Below are positions 16,618 through 25,361 of a stretch of 64,000 bases of DNA, piece after piece. The notes under the pieces were generated by a model that was not told the origin of the DNA, did no database searches, and saw nothing but the letters and a program-made list of their open reading frames with translations. The DNA is taken from NCBI RefSeq assembly GCF_014645835.1, contig NZ_BMMM01000021.1, positions 85,324 to 149,323 of the forward strand, written 5' to 3'. Source of the stretch: Streptomyces albiflavescens. GTDB lineage: Bacteria > Actinomycetota > Actinomycetes > Streptomycetales > Streptomycetaceae. Each line of letters opens with the position of its first letter. Within the stretch, counting starts at the first letter, position 1. Made by a program: the position numbers and the translations under genes.

Positions 16618-18183
16618 TTACGCTTCGGCGGATGTCCGGGGACTGTGAACCCTGTGGCGGACGAACAGCGCCGTAGGCACGGCCATGACGATCAGTACAA
16701 CTCCGCCTATGACGTTGCCCAAGTGCACGGCGTCGGTGAACGCCCTCGGTGCCGCCGTTCCCACCACGCGAGCGAGGGATGCGGGGAGGCCTGTCGCGCC
16801 GCCGCCGTGTGACGCACCCTCCACGATCCTGTCCGCCTGCGGCGAGGGGATGCCTGCCTCGACGAGACGGTCATGCAGGTTCCGGGGGAAGCGACTGGTG
16901 ACGACAGTTCCGAGCACACTGGGGCCGAGCACCGTTCCCAGCTGACGAGCCATGTTCACCGCTGCTGCCGCCATACCCTCCTGCTGTGGCGGGACACTGT
17001 TGACTGCGGCAGCCGTCGAAGGCGCCGTCAGCAGGCCCGCTCCGACGCCCGCCACGAGCAGCCCGGGCCACATCGCCCCGTAACCTCCCGAGGCATCGGT
17101 CGCGAGCAGCGCGAGAGACCCGGCTCCGATGAGGACCATGCCCGCAGTGATCAAGGGTGTGAAGCCGACCCGGTGTACCAGCACCCTGGCGGCCACTACT
17201 GTGACCAGGAGGAACGTTCCAAACAGCGGCAGCAGGCGCACGCCGACGTCGAGGGGACTGGTCTGTCCCACACGTTCCATGTAGAGCACGCTGAGCAGGG
17301 CGACACCGACCAGTCCGAAAACGCTGACAGCAGCCACGCCCATGACGGCCGAGAAGGAAGCGCTCCGAAAGAGCGTCAGGTCCAGCATGGGGTCGGGGTG
17401 ACGGAGTTCTACGCGTACGAACATGAACAGAGATACAGCGAAGACCACGTACATGGTGATGATCGGCGCCTTGGTGTATCCGGTGGCGCCACCCTGAATG
17501 ATCGCGTAGGTGGCCGAGGCCGTCATCACTGTGCCCAGGACAAGGCCCGCAAGATCGGGCTTGCGCGTGGGGTGTCTGGACTCGGCCACGAAGACCGGGG
17601 CCAGGAGGAGGGCCGTGCCGGCGATGACGATGTTGGCGATGTAGACGGCGTGCCAGGAGAAATGTTCGAGCAGGGCTCCTGCGAGGATCGGGCCGATGGC
17701 CAGGCCCACTCCGGAGCACGCGGCCCAGATGCCGATCGCGGTGGTGCGCTCGTGCGGGTCGGTGACGGTGGCACTGACAATCGCCAGGCTCGTCGGCAAC
17801 ACGGCTGAGCCACCGAGGCCCGCGATCGCCTGTGCGGTGATGAGCATGCCGGCGCTGTCGGCGTAAACGGCGACCAGGCTGCCGACCAAGAAGACGGCGG
17901 CACCCAGGCTGAACACGAGCCGACGTCCCACGAGGTCGCCGAAGGTTCCGGCGGACATCACGAAGCTCACGACAGCAAGGCTGTACGCGCTGGTGATCCA
18001 TACCAGCGTGCTCGCAGTGACGTGCAGGTCACTTTGTATATCGCCCAGGGCCGAGATGGTGGAGGTGACGTCGACGAAGGCCATCATGACGCCGAGACAA
18101 ACCACCAGAAGGCCAAGCCAGCGGGCCCGCTCGCTGCCGCGGGCCGCGGCGCGGGAAGCCTGAGCCGGAACGGACGCTGTCAT
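16618..18183 (-). CDS. DHA2-type MFS drug exporter
   Basis: 521 residues starting MTASVPAQASR at 18183, where the ATG overlaps the stop of the upstream MFS gene (ATGA). Fourteen hydrophobic segments are expected for this length; motif A is seen as GTFGDLVGRR after helix 2, motif C-like sequence around GVGLAIGPILAGAL, and VDVTSTISALGDI in helix 1. The Asp in helix 1 and the motif patterns fit the DHA2 (EmrB/QacA) group of proton-coupled multidrug exporters. The divergent TetR at 19751 is the likely repressor. Confidence 0.88.
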   Translation of the reverse strand: MTASVPAQASRAAARGSERARWLGLLVVCLGVMMAFVDVTSTISALGDIQSDLHVTASTLVWITSAYSLAVVSFVMSAGTFGDLVGRRLVFSLGAAVFLVGSLVAVYADSAGMLITAQAIAGLGGSAVLPTSLAIVSATVTDPHERTTAIGIWAACSGVGLAIGPILAGALLEHFSWHAVYIANIVIAGTALLLAPVFVAESRHPTRKPDLAGLVLGTVMTASATYAIIQGGATGYTKAPIITMYVVFAVSLFMFVRVELRHPDPMLDLTLFRSASFSAVMGVAAVSVFGLVGVALLSVLYMERVGQTSPLDVGVRLLPLFGTFLLVTVVAARVLVHRVGFTPLITAGMVLIGAGSLALLATDASGGYGAMWPGLLVAGVGAGLLTAPSTAAAVNSVPPQQEGMAAAAVNMARQLGTVLGPSVLGTVVTSRFPRNLHDRLVEAGIPSPQADRIVEGASHGGGATGLPASLARVVGTAAPRAFTDAVHLGNVIGGVVLIVMAVPTALFVRHRVHSPRTSAEA

Positions 18184-19613
18184 CGGACTGCCACCACCCT
18201 TTTCTGCGATACGCCAAGCGATACCGCGGCTGCGGCAGCCATGAGTCCCATCGCGACAAACCATGCGTGCTGGTAGGTCTCGAGAGAGGCTCCACCGGAG
18301 GCGGTGCCGAGCATGGCGACCAGGATGCTGATGCCGACGACCGAACCGATCTGAGTTGCCATGGTCACGATGGCGCTGCCGGTAGCCGCCTGCTCGGGGA
18401 GCAGGCTGACCGTCGCGGAAGAGACGACGGTCGGAAGCGCCAGCCCGGCGCCGGCCCCGAAGATCAGCCAGCACGGAAGGATTCCGGAAGCGTAGTTCGG
18501 GTCGTTGTGCAGCAGAACGACGAAGAGAAGGGCGCCGACAGCGGCGATGGCGCAGCCGATCGCGGCGATGATGCCGGCCGGCACCCGGAATCGGCGTTGG
18601 AGGGCATCACCGAGAGTGGCAGCCAGCGCGAAGCCCACGGGGCCGGGAAGGCTGGCGCATCCGGTCTTGATGGCGGAGTAGTGCCAGTGGCTCTGCAGCC
18701 AGAGGATCGTCGACAGCAGCAGGCTGGCGAACGAGGCCAGTTGCAGGGTGGCAGCGAGGTTCGCCGAGGCGAAGATCCGGTCACGGAAGAGTGAGAGGTC
18801 CACTACGGGTACCTGGTGACGTGACGAGCGGAGCAGGAACACCATTACCCCGGCCGCTGCCACGACCAGAGACGAAACGACGCGGGTGTCCGACCAGCCC
18901 CAGTCGGGCGCCTTGACCACGCCAAGAGCCAGTGCGCCGACCACGGTGATCAGCAGGACACCGCCGAGCAGGTCGGGGATGCGGGCGTCCTGTTCGTGCT
19001 TGACGTTGGCCACGAGTCGGGCGGCCAGTGCGATCGCGAGCAGCCCGACCGGAATGTTCACCAGGAACAGCCACCGCCAGGAGACCTGGACCAGCAGCCC
19101 GCCGAAAATCGGCCCGCATACCCCGGACAGTGAACCTGCGGTGAACCAGATCTTGACATACCGCTCCACCTTCTCCGCGGGAGCACTCGTCAACACCAGG
19201 CCCAGGCTGGCCGGGGTCAGCAGGGCGGCGCCCAGCGCCTGAACGGCGCGGAAGACGACCAGCATCCATACGTTGCCGGACAGACCCGCCCCCAGGCTCG
19301 CCGCAATGAAGACAGCCATGCCAAGAAGGAAGCCGGCCTTCCGTCCGAAGCGGTCGGCAAGCCGCCCCGCGGGGACGAGAAGGGCGGCATAGACGATCGC
19401 GTAGCCATTGAGCACCCAGCTCAGATCCGACAGAGACGTCGAGCCCACGCCCTGCCCGATGTCCGGCAGGCCGACATTGGTGATCCACACGTCGAGTTGG
19501 CCAAGGAAACTCGCCATGGCCAGCACGGCGAGGATGAGAGCCGGACGGGCGTTCGAGGAGCCTGCGCCTCCCCTCTGCATTCGTGGACGGGTCATCTGAT
19601 CTTGCGAAGACAT
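18180..19613 (-). CDS. DHA2-type MFS drug exporter, first of two
   Basis: 477 residues. Helix 1 has GQLDVWITNVGLPDI, motif A GRLADRFGRKAGFLLG, and motif C-like GSLSGVCGPIFGGLLV. This is an EmrB/QacA-type exporter, distinct in sequence from the coupled downstream MFS protein. It begins the leftward operon about 140 bp from the divergent tetR gene. The stop overlaps the next start, so both are made from one message. Confidence 0.88.
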   Translation of the reverse strand: MSSQDQMTRPRMQRGGAGSSNARPALILAVLAMASFLGQLDVWITNVGLPDIGQGVGSTSLSDLSWVLNGYAIVYAALLVPAGRLADRFGRKAGFLLGMAVFIAASLGAGLSGNVWMLVVFRAVQALGAALLTPASLGLVLTSAPAEKVERYVKIWFTAGSLSGVCGPIFGGLLVQVSWRWLFLVNIPVGLLAIALAARLVANVKHEQDARIPDLLGGVLLITVVGALALGVVKAPDWGWSDTRVVSSLVVAAAGVMVFLLRSSRHQVPVVDLSLFRDRIFASANLAATLQLASFASLLLSTILWLQSHWHYSAIKTGCASLPGPVGFALAATLGDALQRRFRVPAGIIAAIGCAIAAVGALLFVVLLHNDPNYASGILPCWLIFGAGAGLALPTVVSSATVSLLPEQAATGSAIVTMATQIGSVVGISILVAMLGTASGGASLETYQHAWFVAMGLMAAAAAVSLGVSQKRVVAVR

Positions 19614-19677
19614 GCGTCTGATCCGTTCTGCGGGATTCGCGGGATGCCGTGAGTGGCGGACACCAGAGTTCTGGACC

Positions 19678-19691
19678 GTTCTGTCAGGAAC
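19678..19691. promoter_or_regulatory. Candidate TetR operator between MFS operon and tetR
   Basis: GTTC-N6-GAAC (GTTCTGTCAGGAAC) is a short palindrome within the 137-bp divergent promoter region. A related GTTCTGCGGGATTC lies at about 19625. The arms are short, so support is modest. Confidence 0.3.
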
Positions 19692-19750
19692 CGTAAGAAG
19701 TTGTGGAACGGAATGTCAAGAATGCTGGTGCGGCCTGTAGGCTGGCCCCC

Positions 19751-20392
19751 ATGGGGCGCCCACCAGGATTCGACAAGGACAAGGTCGTACAGGCCGTCGA
19801 GCGACAGTTCCGCCGCAGCGGATACGCCGGCACCAGCGTTGACGACATCGCCAAGGCCGGCGGGCTGGGCCGCGGCAGCCTCTACGCCGCCTTCGGCGAC
19901 AAGAGCAAGCTGTACCTGCGGACGCTGGAGGCCTACTGCGACCGCAACGAGGCTGCCTGGGCGGCCGTACTCGAAGGCCCCGATGACACCGCACTGGAAC
20001 GGCTGCACGCATATCTCGTGAAGTCGGCGCGATTTGTACACGATGACCCCGACGGGCTCGGCTGCATGGTGACCGGCTTCGTCATCGAGGGAGTCGACCA
20101 CGATCCGCAGGCCAGTGCACGCGTCAGGCAAGCCCTCATGAGAATCGAAGGTTCACTGACCGAGTGCGTTCAGGCTGCGCAGCGACATGGCGACCTCGAT
20201 GCCGAGGCGGACGCCCCCGGAATCAGCCAACTGCTCATGGCAATCAACCGGGGCATGGAAGTACTTGCCAAGGCCGGGCTCGACGCGGTCGCGCTGGAGC
20301 GCGTTGCCGATCAAGCATTCGAAGGGCTGCCGCTTACTGCCCGGGCCCGGCCCCAGCAGGCGCCCCGCCCAGTCGTCTCCGACGCTTCCTGA
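19751..20392 (+). CDS. TetR-family regulator, likely repressor of the MFS pair
   Basis: The start at 19751 gives MGRPPGFDKDKVVQAVERQF, the usual beginning of this subgroup; a longer start at 19703 adds unrelated residues. 213 residues. HTH at about 12-55 (GTSVDDIAKAGGLGRGSLYAAFGDK). The ligand domain has GCMVTGFVIEG, the pattern in AcrR/NemR-like members. Divergent from the two MFS exporters, which it probably represses together with itself. Confidence 0.88.
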   Translation: MGRPPGFDKDKVVQAVERQFRRSGYAGTSVDDIAKAGGLGRGSLYAAFGDKSKLYLRTLEAYCDRNEAAWAAVLEGPDDTALERLHAYLVKSARFVHDDPDGLGCMVTGFVIEGVDHDPQASARVRQALMRIEGSLTECVQAAQRHGDLDAEADAPGISQLLMAINRGMEVLAKAGLDAVALERVADQAFEGLPLTARARPQQAPRPVVSDAS

Positions 20393-20400
20393 GCGCTCAC

Positions 20401-20735
20401 GCGCGACAACACCGCCCTGTTCATGCAGAAGGTCTGGCACTTCAGTCCGCTGCGCGCAGGCGTCTCCATCGCCCCGGCGCCCCTTGCCTCGATCGCCTTC
20501 GCAATGAACGCCGGCCCCATCCAGCGCCGCTTCAGGCGCATCGCCCCCGCCGTCACCGGCACCATGGTGCTCGCGGCCGGCTACTGGATCGCGGCCGTGC
20601 ACACCACTTCCCACTACTGGTGGAGCGACATGTTCCCGGCAACTACTGGAGCGACATGTTCCCGGGCCTGCTCCTGGTGGGCCTGGCCGGCGGCCTGGCC
20701 CAGGCGCCGATGTTCGCCGCCGCAGGCACCCTCGC
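20401..20735 (+). pseudogene. MFS transporter fragment with a frame-shifting duplication
   Basis: The sequence encodes VWHFSPLRAGVSIAPAPL and then, after a frame change, WSDMFPGLLLVGLAGGLAQ and APMFAAAGTLAP. Those are helices from the C-terminal half of an MFS exporter. A 19-bp stretch (TGGAGCGACATGTTCCCGG) is present at 20621-20639 and again at 20647-20665, a 26-bp tandem duplication that shifts the frame. N-terminal and last helices are missing. Confidence 0.6.
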
Positions 20736-21105
20736 ACCCAAGAAGACCGCCGCCGCCCCGCGCGTCGCCGTCCTCGCAGCGGACAACGAGTTCCACGAGG
20801 AACTGCCCAGCCAGTTCCCGCACTTCCCACCGGCCAAGGGTCTCTTCGCCGAGCGTGCGGTGCGTGAGCGGTCCGCGAGGCTCAACGCGCTCCTCCAGGT
20901 CGGCTACTTCATCGTCGGCGTCCGCGCCGCCGGCCTGGCCGCAGGACCGATGACCGGCTTCGACGCCGAGGGCATCGACAAGGAGTTCTTCAGCGATGGC
21001 GAGCACTCGGTTCTCGCCATCGTCAACATCGGCAGGCCGGGCGAGAACGCGTGGTTCAAGCGCTCCCCACATCTGAGGTACGCGCAAGTGGTCACTACCG
21101 TCTGA
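20733..21105 (+). pseudogene. Nitroreductase (RutE/HadB-like) C-terminal half
   Basis: In frame with the tail of the MFS fragment, the sequence changes to VAVLAADNEFHEELPSQFP, ARLNALLQVGYFIVGVRAAG, LAAGPMTGFDAEGIDKEFF and ends AQVVTTV. This is the C-terminal half of a malonic-semialdehyde-reductase-type nitroreductase. The FMN-binding N-terminal half is absent. The in-frame junction near LAPKKTAAAP is a recombination scar; no start or ribosome site serves it. Confidence 0.65.
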
Positions 21106-21551
21106 TCGAGGAACAACGGCCAGCCGGCAGCGCACCTCCGTCAGTGCCTCCTGGCGCACCGGTGACATCGACGCCCCGGAAGTGGCGTCCAGCATGCCGG
21201 TCTCGGGAATCGGCGGTGTCCAAGGTGTCCCTGATCAGCTTGGCCCGAGCGACGCCAGCCCTCCCCACCGTCTGGATATCCGCGCCCTCGTCGTAGTCCT
21301 TGAGGCAGGCTGGACAGGTGCCGCGGTCGGCTTCCCGCCCACCAGCCTTCTTCTTCACCACCCGCGTCCGCTTGATCGCCTCGCTCTGCGCCTTTTCTTC
21401 GCGCTGGCCCACCGCTCAACGGGCGTGCGCGCAGTGCAAATGCTGAGCCCCTCCGCCGACCGCGCCGTAGACCTTGGTGCTCGGCTGATACTGCCTCGGT
21501 GTCCGACGGGGATCTTGCCAAGCGGTCCCCCGGTCGGCGTCGTGACGGCCG
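21106..21551. other. Stretch without a recognisable gene
   Basis: The leftward frame has a Lys/Arg-rich segment (KRTRVVKKKAGGREADRG) then CPACLKDYDEGADIQTVG, which looks protein-like but was not recognised. No start, ribosome site or known motif was found. It lies between the nitroreductase and CocE-like fragments. Confidence 0.3.
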
Positions 21552-21690
21552 TATCAGGTGGTAGGGGCTGCCCTCGGTGGTGTGCTCCTCGTCGAGCTCG
21601 CGGTGGGAGGCCTTGAGGTATCCGGTGGTGATCAGCTGGCGGCCGCCGCCAGGAGCCTCGTCCCACAGGCGCAGGATGAGGCCCGGAGCC
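21552..21690 (-). pseudogene. CocE/NonD-type hydrolase C-terminal fragment
   Basis: Leftward sequence reads LILRLWDEAPGGGRQLITTG, then YLKASHRELDEEHTTEGSPY. This resembles the jelly-roll C-terminal domain of X-Pro dipeptidyl-peptidase/CocE hydrolases (LxDVxPDGxxxLITxGxLRASHR). No catalytic domain is nearby. Confidence 0.45.
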
Positions 21691-21777
21691 GGACCGGGGA
21701 ACCCCTGTCGATGTCTTGGACGATGGAGGACTGAGTCACGGTCCCCAGCGTGCGCCGTGCCTTCCAGAAGAACAGAT

Positions 21778-21798
21778 AGATTCTGGATAGCAGAATCT
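21778..21798. promoter_or_regulatory. IclR autoregulatory operator
   Basis: AGATTCTG (21778-21785) and CAGAATCT (21791-21798) are perfect 8-bp inverted repeats with 5-bp spacing. The site ends where the ribosome site (GGAGG, 21799-21803) of the iclR gene begins, so bound repressor would block both transcription and initiation. Confidence 0.6.
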
Positions 21799-21808
21799 GG
21801 AGGCAGGA

Positions 21809-22585
21809 ATGGACAAGCCGCTCAAGACACCGCCGCCCTATCCCATCGCCAGCGTGGACCACGCACTGCGGGCGGCGACCATTCTGCAGATGGAGGGCGG
21901 CGCGACCGTGTCGCAGATCGCCGAGCGGTTGGGCGTCGCCAGGTCGACAGCCCATCGGGTCCTGGCGATGCTCGTCTACCGGGACTTCGCCGTGCAGGGT
22001 GAGGACCGCGTCTACCGTGCGGGCCCGGTGCTGGAACTCGCCGCGCACTCCCAATCCCTCGTGTCGCGGCTGCGCGCGGCGGCTCTACCCCATCTGCACC
22101 GGATCGTCGATCTTCTGGACGAGACCACGAACCTGATCGTGCGCACCGGGGACACGGCCCGGTTCATCGCCAGCGTCGAGTGCCGGCAGGCACTGCGGGT
22201 CGGTTCCCGGGAGGGCATGGTGTTCCCCGCCCACCGCACGACGACGGGACTGCTCCTGCTCGCCGACCTCACCGACGAAGAACTGGAGGAGGTCTACGCC
22301 CCCGAGCGTTACCGCGACCGTCCGACCGAGCGCCCGGATCTCGCCCAGCTGCGGACGGAATTGAGGCGTCTGCGCCGCAACGGGTTCGCCGTCAACAAGG
22401 AGCGTTCCGAACGCGGTCTCGTCGCCGTCGGCGTACCGGTACGCGACCTGGACGGCACCGCGCTCGCCGGTCTCTCGGTGTCGATGCCCAGCGTGCGCTA
22501 CGACCCGCACCACCTCCAGCCCCTGGTCGCCGCACTGGATGCGGCGGCGCACGCGCTGGAGAAGGACCTGGCCGAGCAGCACTGA
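21809..22585 (+). CDS. IclR-family transcriptional regulator
   Basis: 258 residues. Winged HTH at about 14-75 (ASVDHALRAATILQMEGGAT, SQIAERLGVARSTAHRVLAML). The IclR effector domain has LRVGSREGMVFPAHRTTTG and the ending block NKERSERGLVAVGVPVRDLDG. GGAGG precedes the ATG by 5 nt. No catabolic operon adjoins it, so its targets are not visible apart from its own palindrome. Confidence 0.9.
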   Translation: MDKPLKTPPPYPIASVDHALRAATILQMEGGATVSQIAERLGVARSTAHRVLAMLVYRDFAVQGEDRVYRAGPVLELAAHSQSLVSRLRAAALPHLHRIVDLLDETTNLIVRTGDTARFIASVECRQALRVGSREGMVFPAHRTTTGLLLLADLTDEELEEVYAPERYRDRPTERPDLAQLRTELRRLRRNGFAVNKERSERGLVAVGVPVRDLDGTALAGLSVSMPSVRYDPHHLQPLVAALDAAAHALEKDLAEQH

Positions 22586-22612
22586 GCCACGCTCGCACCA
22601 CGGCGTGGACGT

Positions 22613-22830
22613 CTACTTCTTCGCCGCAGCCTTCTTGGCCGACTTGGCCGACGCCTTCGCCGTCTTCCTGGCGGCGGCCCCCGCTTCGGCAGCTCGTGGA
22701 CGGTGGCATCCTCTCCGCGGCAAGCCCGTGCCTTCTCGACAGACTCCTTGAGCGCGGCAGCCGCCCCGCCACCAGCCGAGCCCGAGCCGAACAGCAGGCG
22801 CCTGCGGCTGGCTTCGTCCCCTTTCCCGGA
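22613..22830 (-). pseudogene. Possible Ku (NHEJ) C-terminal remnant
   Basis: Two leftward frames contribute: one has ALKESVEKARACRGEDATVH then ELPK, the other ends AARKTAKASAKSAKKAAAKK. Joined, they resemble the end of a prokaryotic Ku homologue, with a final helix and a Lys/Ala DNA-binding tail. A frameshift near 22690 separates them and the Ku core is absent. A histone-like tail is the alternative reading. Confidence 0.35.
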
Positions 22831-22868
22831 TGCCAGGCACGGCGTTGGTTCTGGCAAGGTCAGACCGC

Positions 22869-23297
22869 ATGGACTGCACCTTTTGCCGATTGATCCGGGA
22901 CAACGCCGCCCGGTGGGTGACGCACGGGCCTGTGGCCAGCGCGTTCGCTCCGCTGGATCCCCTCGCGCCAGGTCACACCCTGGTGATACCCACGTCCCAC
23001 TGGACGGACATCTTCGACATTCCCCCGGAGGTCTTGGCGCACACGATGGCGCTGGTCCAGCGCGTTGCCGGGAAGATGCGGACCGAGTTGAAGGCCGGAG
23101 GTGTGAACATCCTGAGCGCCAGTGGGCCCGGCTCGGAGCAGTCAGTACCCCACCTGCACTTCCACGTTGTTCCGCGCTGGTCGGACGACGCGTTCTCTAC
23201 CTGGCCCACTCAGCGGTCTCGTCACCAGATCGCTGATGACCCTGTCACGCAGCTCGCCAACGCCATGGCTGCCACACCGTGGCCCCGGACACCGTGA
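22869..23297 (+). CDS. HIT-family hydrolase/transferase
   Basis: 142 residues starting MDCTFCRLIRD. The N-terminal Cys pair, SHWTDIFDIPPE and the histidine triad HLHFHVVP (His95, 97, 99) define the HIT superfamily. These hydrolyse nucleoside phosphoramidates or dinucleotides through a nucleotidyl-His intermediate. The C-terminus is short and ends WPRTP. No operon partner is evident; the downstream YCII gene has its own promoter. Confidence 0.9.
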   Translation: MDCTFCRLIRDNAARWVTHGPVASAFAPLDPLAPGHTLVIPTSHWTDIFDIPPEVLAHTMALVQRVAGKMRTELKAGGVNILSASGPGSEQSVPHLHFHVVPRWSDDAFSTWPTQRSRHQIADDPVTQLANAMAATPWPRTP

Positions 23298-23347
23298 GAC
23301 GGCTCACCCAGGCTCGTCCCCGAGAACACAAAAAAATCGGACGGCGA

Positions 23348-23374
23348 TGTCGAGAACCCGTGACCGGCTCCGTC
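23348..23374 (+). promoter_or_regulatory. Predicted ECF42 promoter
   Basis: TGTCGA at 23348-23353 and CGTC at 23371-23374 are separated by 17 nt, matching the published ECF42 target pattern (TGTCGA in the -35, CGA/TC in the -10). It lies about 50 nt before the ATG of the YCII gene, with a GAGGAG ribosome site in between. This implies autoregulation of the YCII-ECF42 pair. Confidence 0.6.
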
Positions 23375-23425
23375 CCCGAGGTGAACGCGATCAAAATGGT
23401 CGCACCAGCACCGAGGAGAAACACG

Positions 23426-23839
23426 ATGGCCAAGTACTTGCTGCTCAAGCACTACCGCGGCGCCCCGGCTGCGGTCAACGACGTGCCGATGGCCCAGTGG
23501 ACGCCGGAAGAGATCTCGGCCCACGTGCAGTACATGCGCGACTTCGCGGACCGGCTCGAGAAGACCGGCGAGTTCGTCGACAGTCAGGCGCTCGCCCCCG
23601 AGGGGACGTTCGTCCGCTACGACGGCGAGGGGCGCCCGCCGGTCACCGACGGCCCGTTCGCCGAGACCAAGGACCTCATCGCCGGCTGGATGGTGATCGA
23701 CGTCGACAGCTACGAGCGCGCCGTCGAGCTGGCCGGGGAACTGTCGGCCGCTCCCGGGGCGGGCGGGAAGCCGATCCATGAGTGGCTCGAGCTGCGCCCG
23801 TTCCTGGGCGGGCACGAGCACTGCACCGTCACGGAGTGA
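23426..23839 (+). CDS. YCII/DGPF-domain protein, ECF42 partner
   Basis: 137 residues; GAGGAG precedes the ATG at 23426 (MAKYLLLKHYRG). The DGPF block is seen as VTDGPFAETKDLIAGWMVID. Proteins of this domain are the conserved companions of ECF42 sigma factors. The stop overlaps the sigma factor start (GTGA). The biochemical role is unknown; the ferredoxin-like fold suggests a small-molecule binding or enzyme role. Confidence 0.9.
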   Translation: MAKYLLLKHYRGAPAAVNDVPMAQWTPEEISAHVQYMRDFADRLEKTGEFVDSQALAPEGTFVRYDGEGRPPVTDGPFAETKDLIAGWMVIDVDSYERAVELAGELSAAPGAGGKPIHEWLELRPFLGGHEHCTVTE

Positions 23840-24993
23840 CCTCGTCGATGAACGAGGTCCTGCTGAGGAGCCTCACGCCGAGCGTGCTCGCCGTCCTCGT
23901 CCGCCGTGGAGCCGACTTCGCGGCGGCCGAGGACGCCGTGCAGGACGCGCTCGTCGAGGCGGTCCGCGTCTGGCCGGCCGACCCTCCGCGAGATGCGAAG
24001 GGCTGGCTGGTCACCGTGGCCTGGCGCCGGTTCCTCGACGCGACCCGGGCGGACGTCGCCCGCCGCCGGCGTGAGGACCGCCTCGACGAGGAGCCGACGC
24101 CTGGGCCCGCGCCCGCGGTGGACGACACGCTGCAGCTCTACTTCCTGTGCGCCCACCCGTCGCTGACGCCGTCGTCCGCGGTCGCGCTCACACTGCGCGC
24201 TGTCGGCGGGCTGACCACCCGCCAGATCGCCCGTGCCTACCTGGTGCCCGAGGCGACCATGGCGCAGCGCATCAGCCGGGCCAAGCGCACCGTCTCCGGC
24301 GTGCGGTTCGACCAGCCCGGCGATGTCGCGACCGTTCTGCGCGTGCTCTACCTGGTCTTCAATGAGGGCTACGCCGGCGACGTCGACCTCGCCGCCGAGG
24401 CCATCCGGCTCACCCGGCAGCTCGCGGCCGCGATCGACCACCCCGAGGTGGCGGGGCTGCTCGCCCTCATGCTGCTCCACCAGGCCCGGCGCGCCGCCCG
24501 GACCGCGCCCGACGGCGGCCTGGTGCCGCTCGCCGAGCAGGACCGCGGCCGGTGGGACACCGAGTCGATCGCCGAGGGCGTCGAGATCCTGCAGGCTGCC
24601 CTCGCCCGCGACCGGCTGGGCGAGTTCCAGGCCCAGGCCGCCATCGCGGCACTCCACGCTGACGCGCCCACCTCCGAGGAGACTGACTGGGTACAGATCG
24701 TCGAGTGGTACGACGAGCTCGCGCGCCTGACCGACAGCCCGGTCGTCCGGCTCAACCGCGCAGTGGCCGTCGGCGAGGCCGACGGACCGCGCGCCGGCCT
24801 GGCGGCGCTCTCGGCGCTGAACGACTCACTGCCCCGCTACGCCGCGGTGGCGGCGTACCTCCACGAGCGCGACGGCGACCTGGCGACGGCGGCACGGCTG
24901 TACGCCGAGGCAGCCCAGAAGGCACCCAACCTCGCCGAGCGCGACCACCTGACGCGCCAGGCCGCCCGGCTCAACTCCCGCCGATGTCGCTGA
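23836..24993 (+). CDS. ECF42 sigma factor with C-terminal extension
   Basis: Start taken as the GTG at 23836 that overlaps the YCII stop; an ATG at 23848 is the alternative. 385 residues. Sigma2 region: AAEDAVQDALVEAVRVWPAD, GWLVTVAWRRFLDATR. Sigma4 region: VGGLTTRQIARAYLVPEATM, AQRISRAKRTV. A C-terminal DUF6596-type and TPR-like extension (LYLVFNEGYAGD, WYDELARLTDSPVVRLNRAV, AYLHERDGDLATAARLY) of about 200 residues is diagnostic for ECF42 and needed for activity in studied members. No anti-sigma factor is expected. Confidence 0.92.
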   Translation: MTSSMNEVLLRSLTPSVLAVLVRRGADFAAAEDAVQDALVEAVRVWPADPPRDAKGWLVTVAWRRFLDATRADVARRRREDRLDEEPTPGPAPAVDDTLQLYFLCAHPSLTPSSAVALTLRAVGGLTTRQIARAYLVPEATMAQRISRAKRTVSGVRFDQPGDVATVLRVLYLVFNEGYAGDVDLAAEAIRLTRQLAAAIDHPEVAGLLALMLLHQARRAARTAPDGGLVPLAEQDRGRWDTESIAEGVEILQAALARDRLGEFQAQAAIAALHADAPTSEETDWVQIVEWYDELARLTDSPVVRLNRAVAVGEADGPRAGLAALSALNDSLPRYAAVAAYLHERDGDLATAARLYAEAAQKAPNLAERDHLTRQAARLNSRRCR

Positions 24994-25109
24994 CAGGCCG
25001 CGCTCGGAATTTCCCGCAGCACTCGGCGCGGTCCCGTGGCCATAGCGGTCGCCTCACAGAGAGAAGGCAGGTCGAGACCAGCTGCACGACGTGTTGCTGA
25101 CGGGGAAGT

Positions 25110-25361
25110 TCAGCGACGACAGGCGCGCTGAAGGCGTGGTGCGCCGCAACCTCGACCGTTCTTCGGGCCGCCCTCGGTCGTCTCCTGCCCGTCGTCCTCG
25201 CCGTCGCGGTGCTTCCATGACTGCCAGGCTGCCTTTAGGCCGAGCGCGAGAGGCAGCAGGCCGAGGTACGGGATGGCCGACTCGGGTAGGAAGGTCGCGC
25301 CGAACGCGGAGGCGACCGCGACGACGAGGGTGGCGGCGAAGCCGAGGTACTGACCGATCAT
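25110..25361 (-). pseudogene. CadD-type cadmium transporter fragment
   Basis: Leftward frame MIGQYLGFAATLVVAVASAF, then FLPESAIPYLGLLPLALGLK, AAWQSWKHRDGEDD. This matches the second and third helices and acidic loop of CadD-family cadmium resistance transporters. The first helix with its DN motif and the whole second half are missing, and the sequence after the acidic loop is unrelated. A fragment only. The stretches 24994-25109 and 25362-25468 hold nothing recognisable. Confidence 0.6.
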
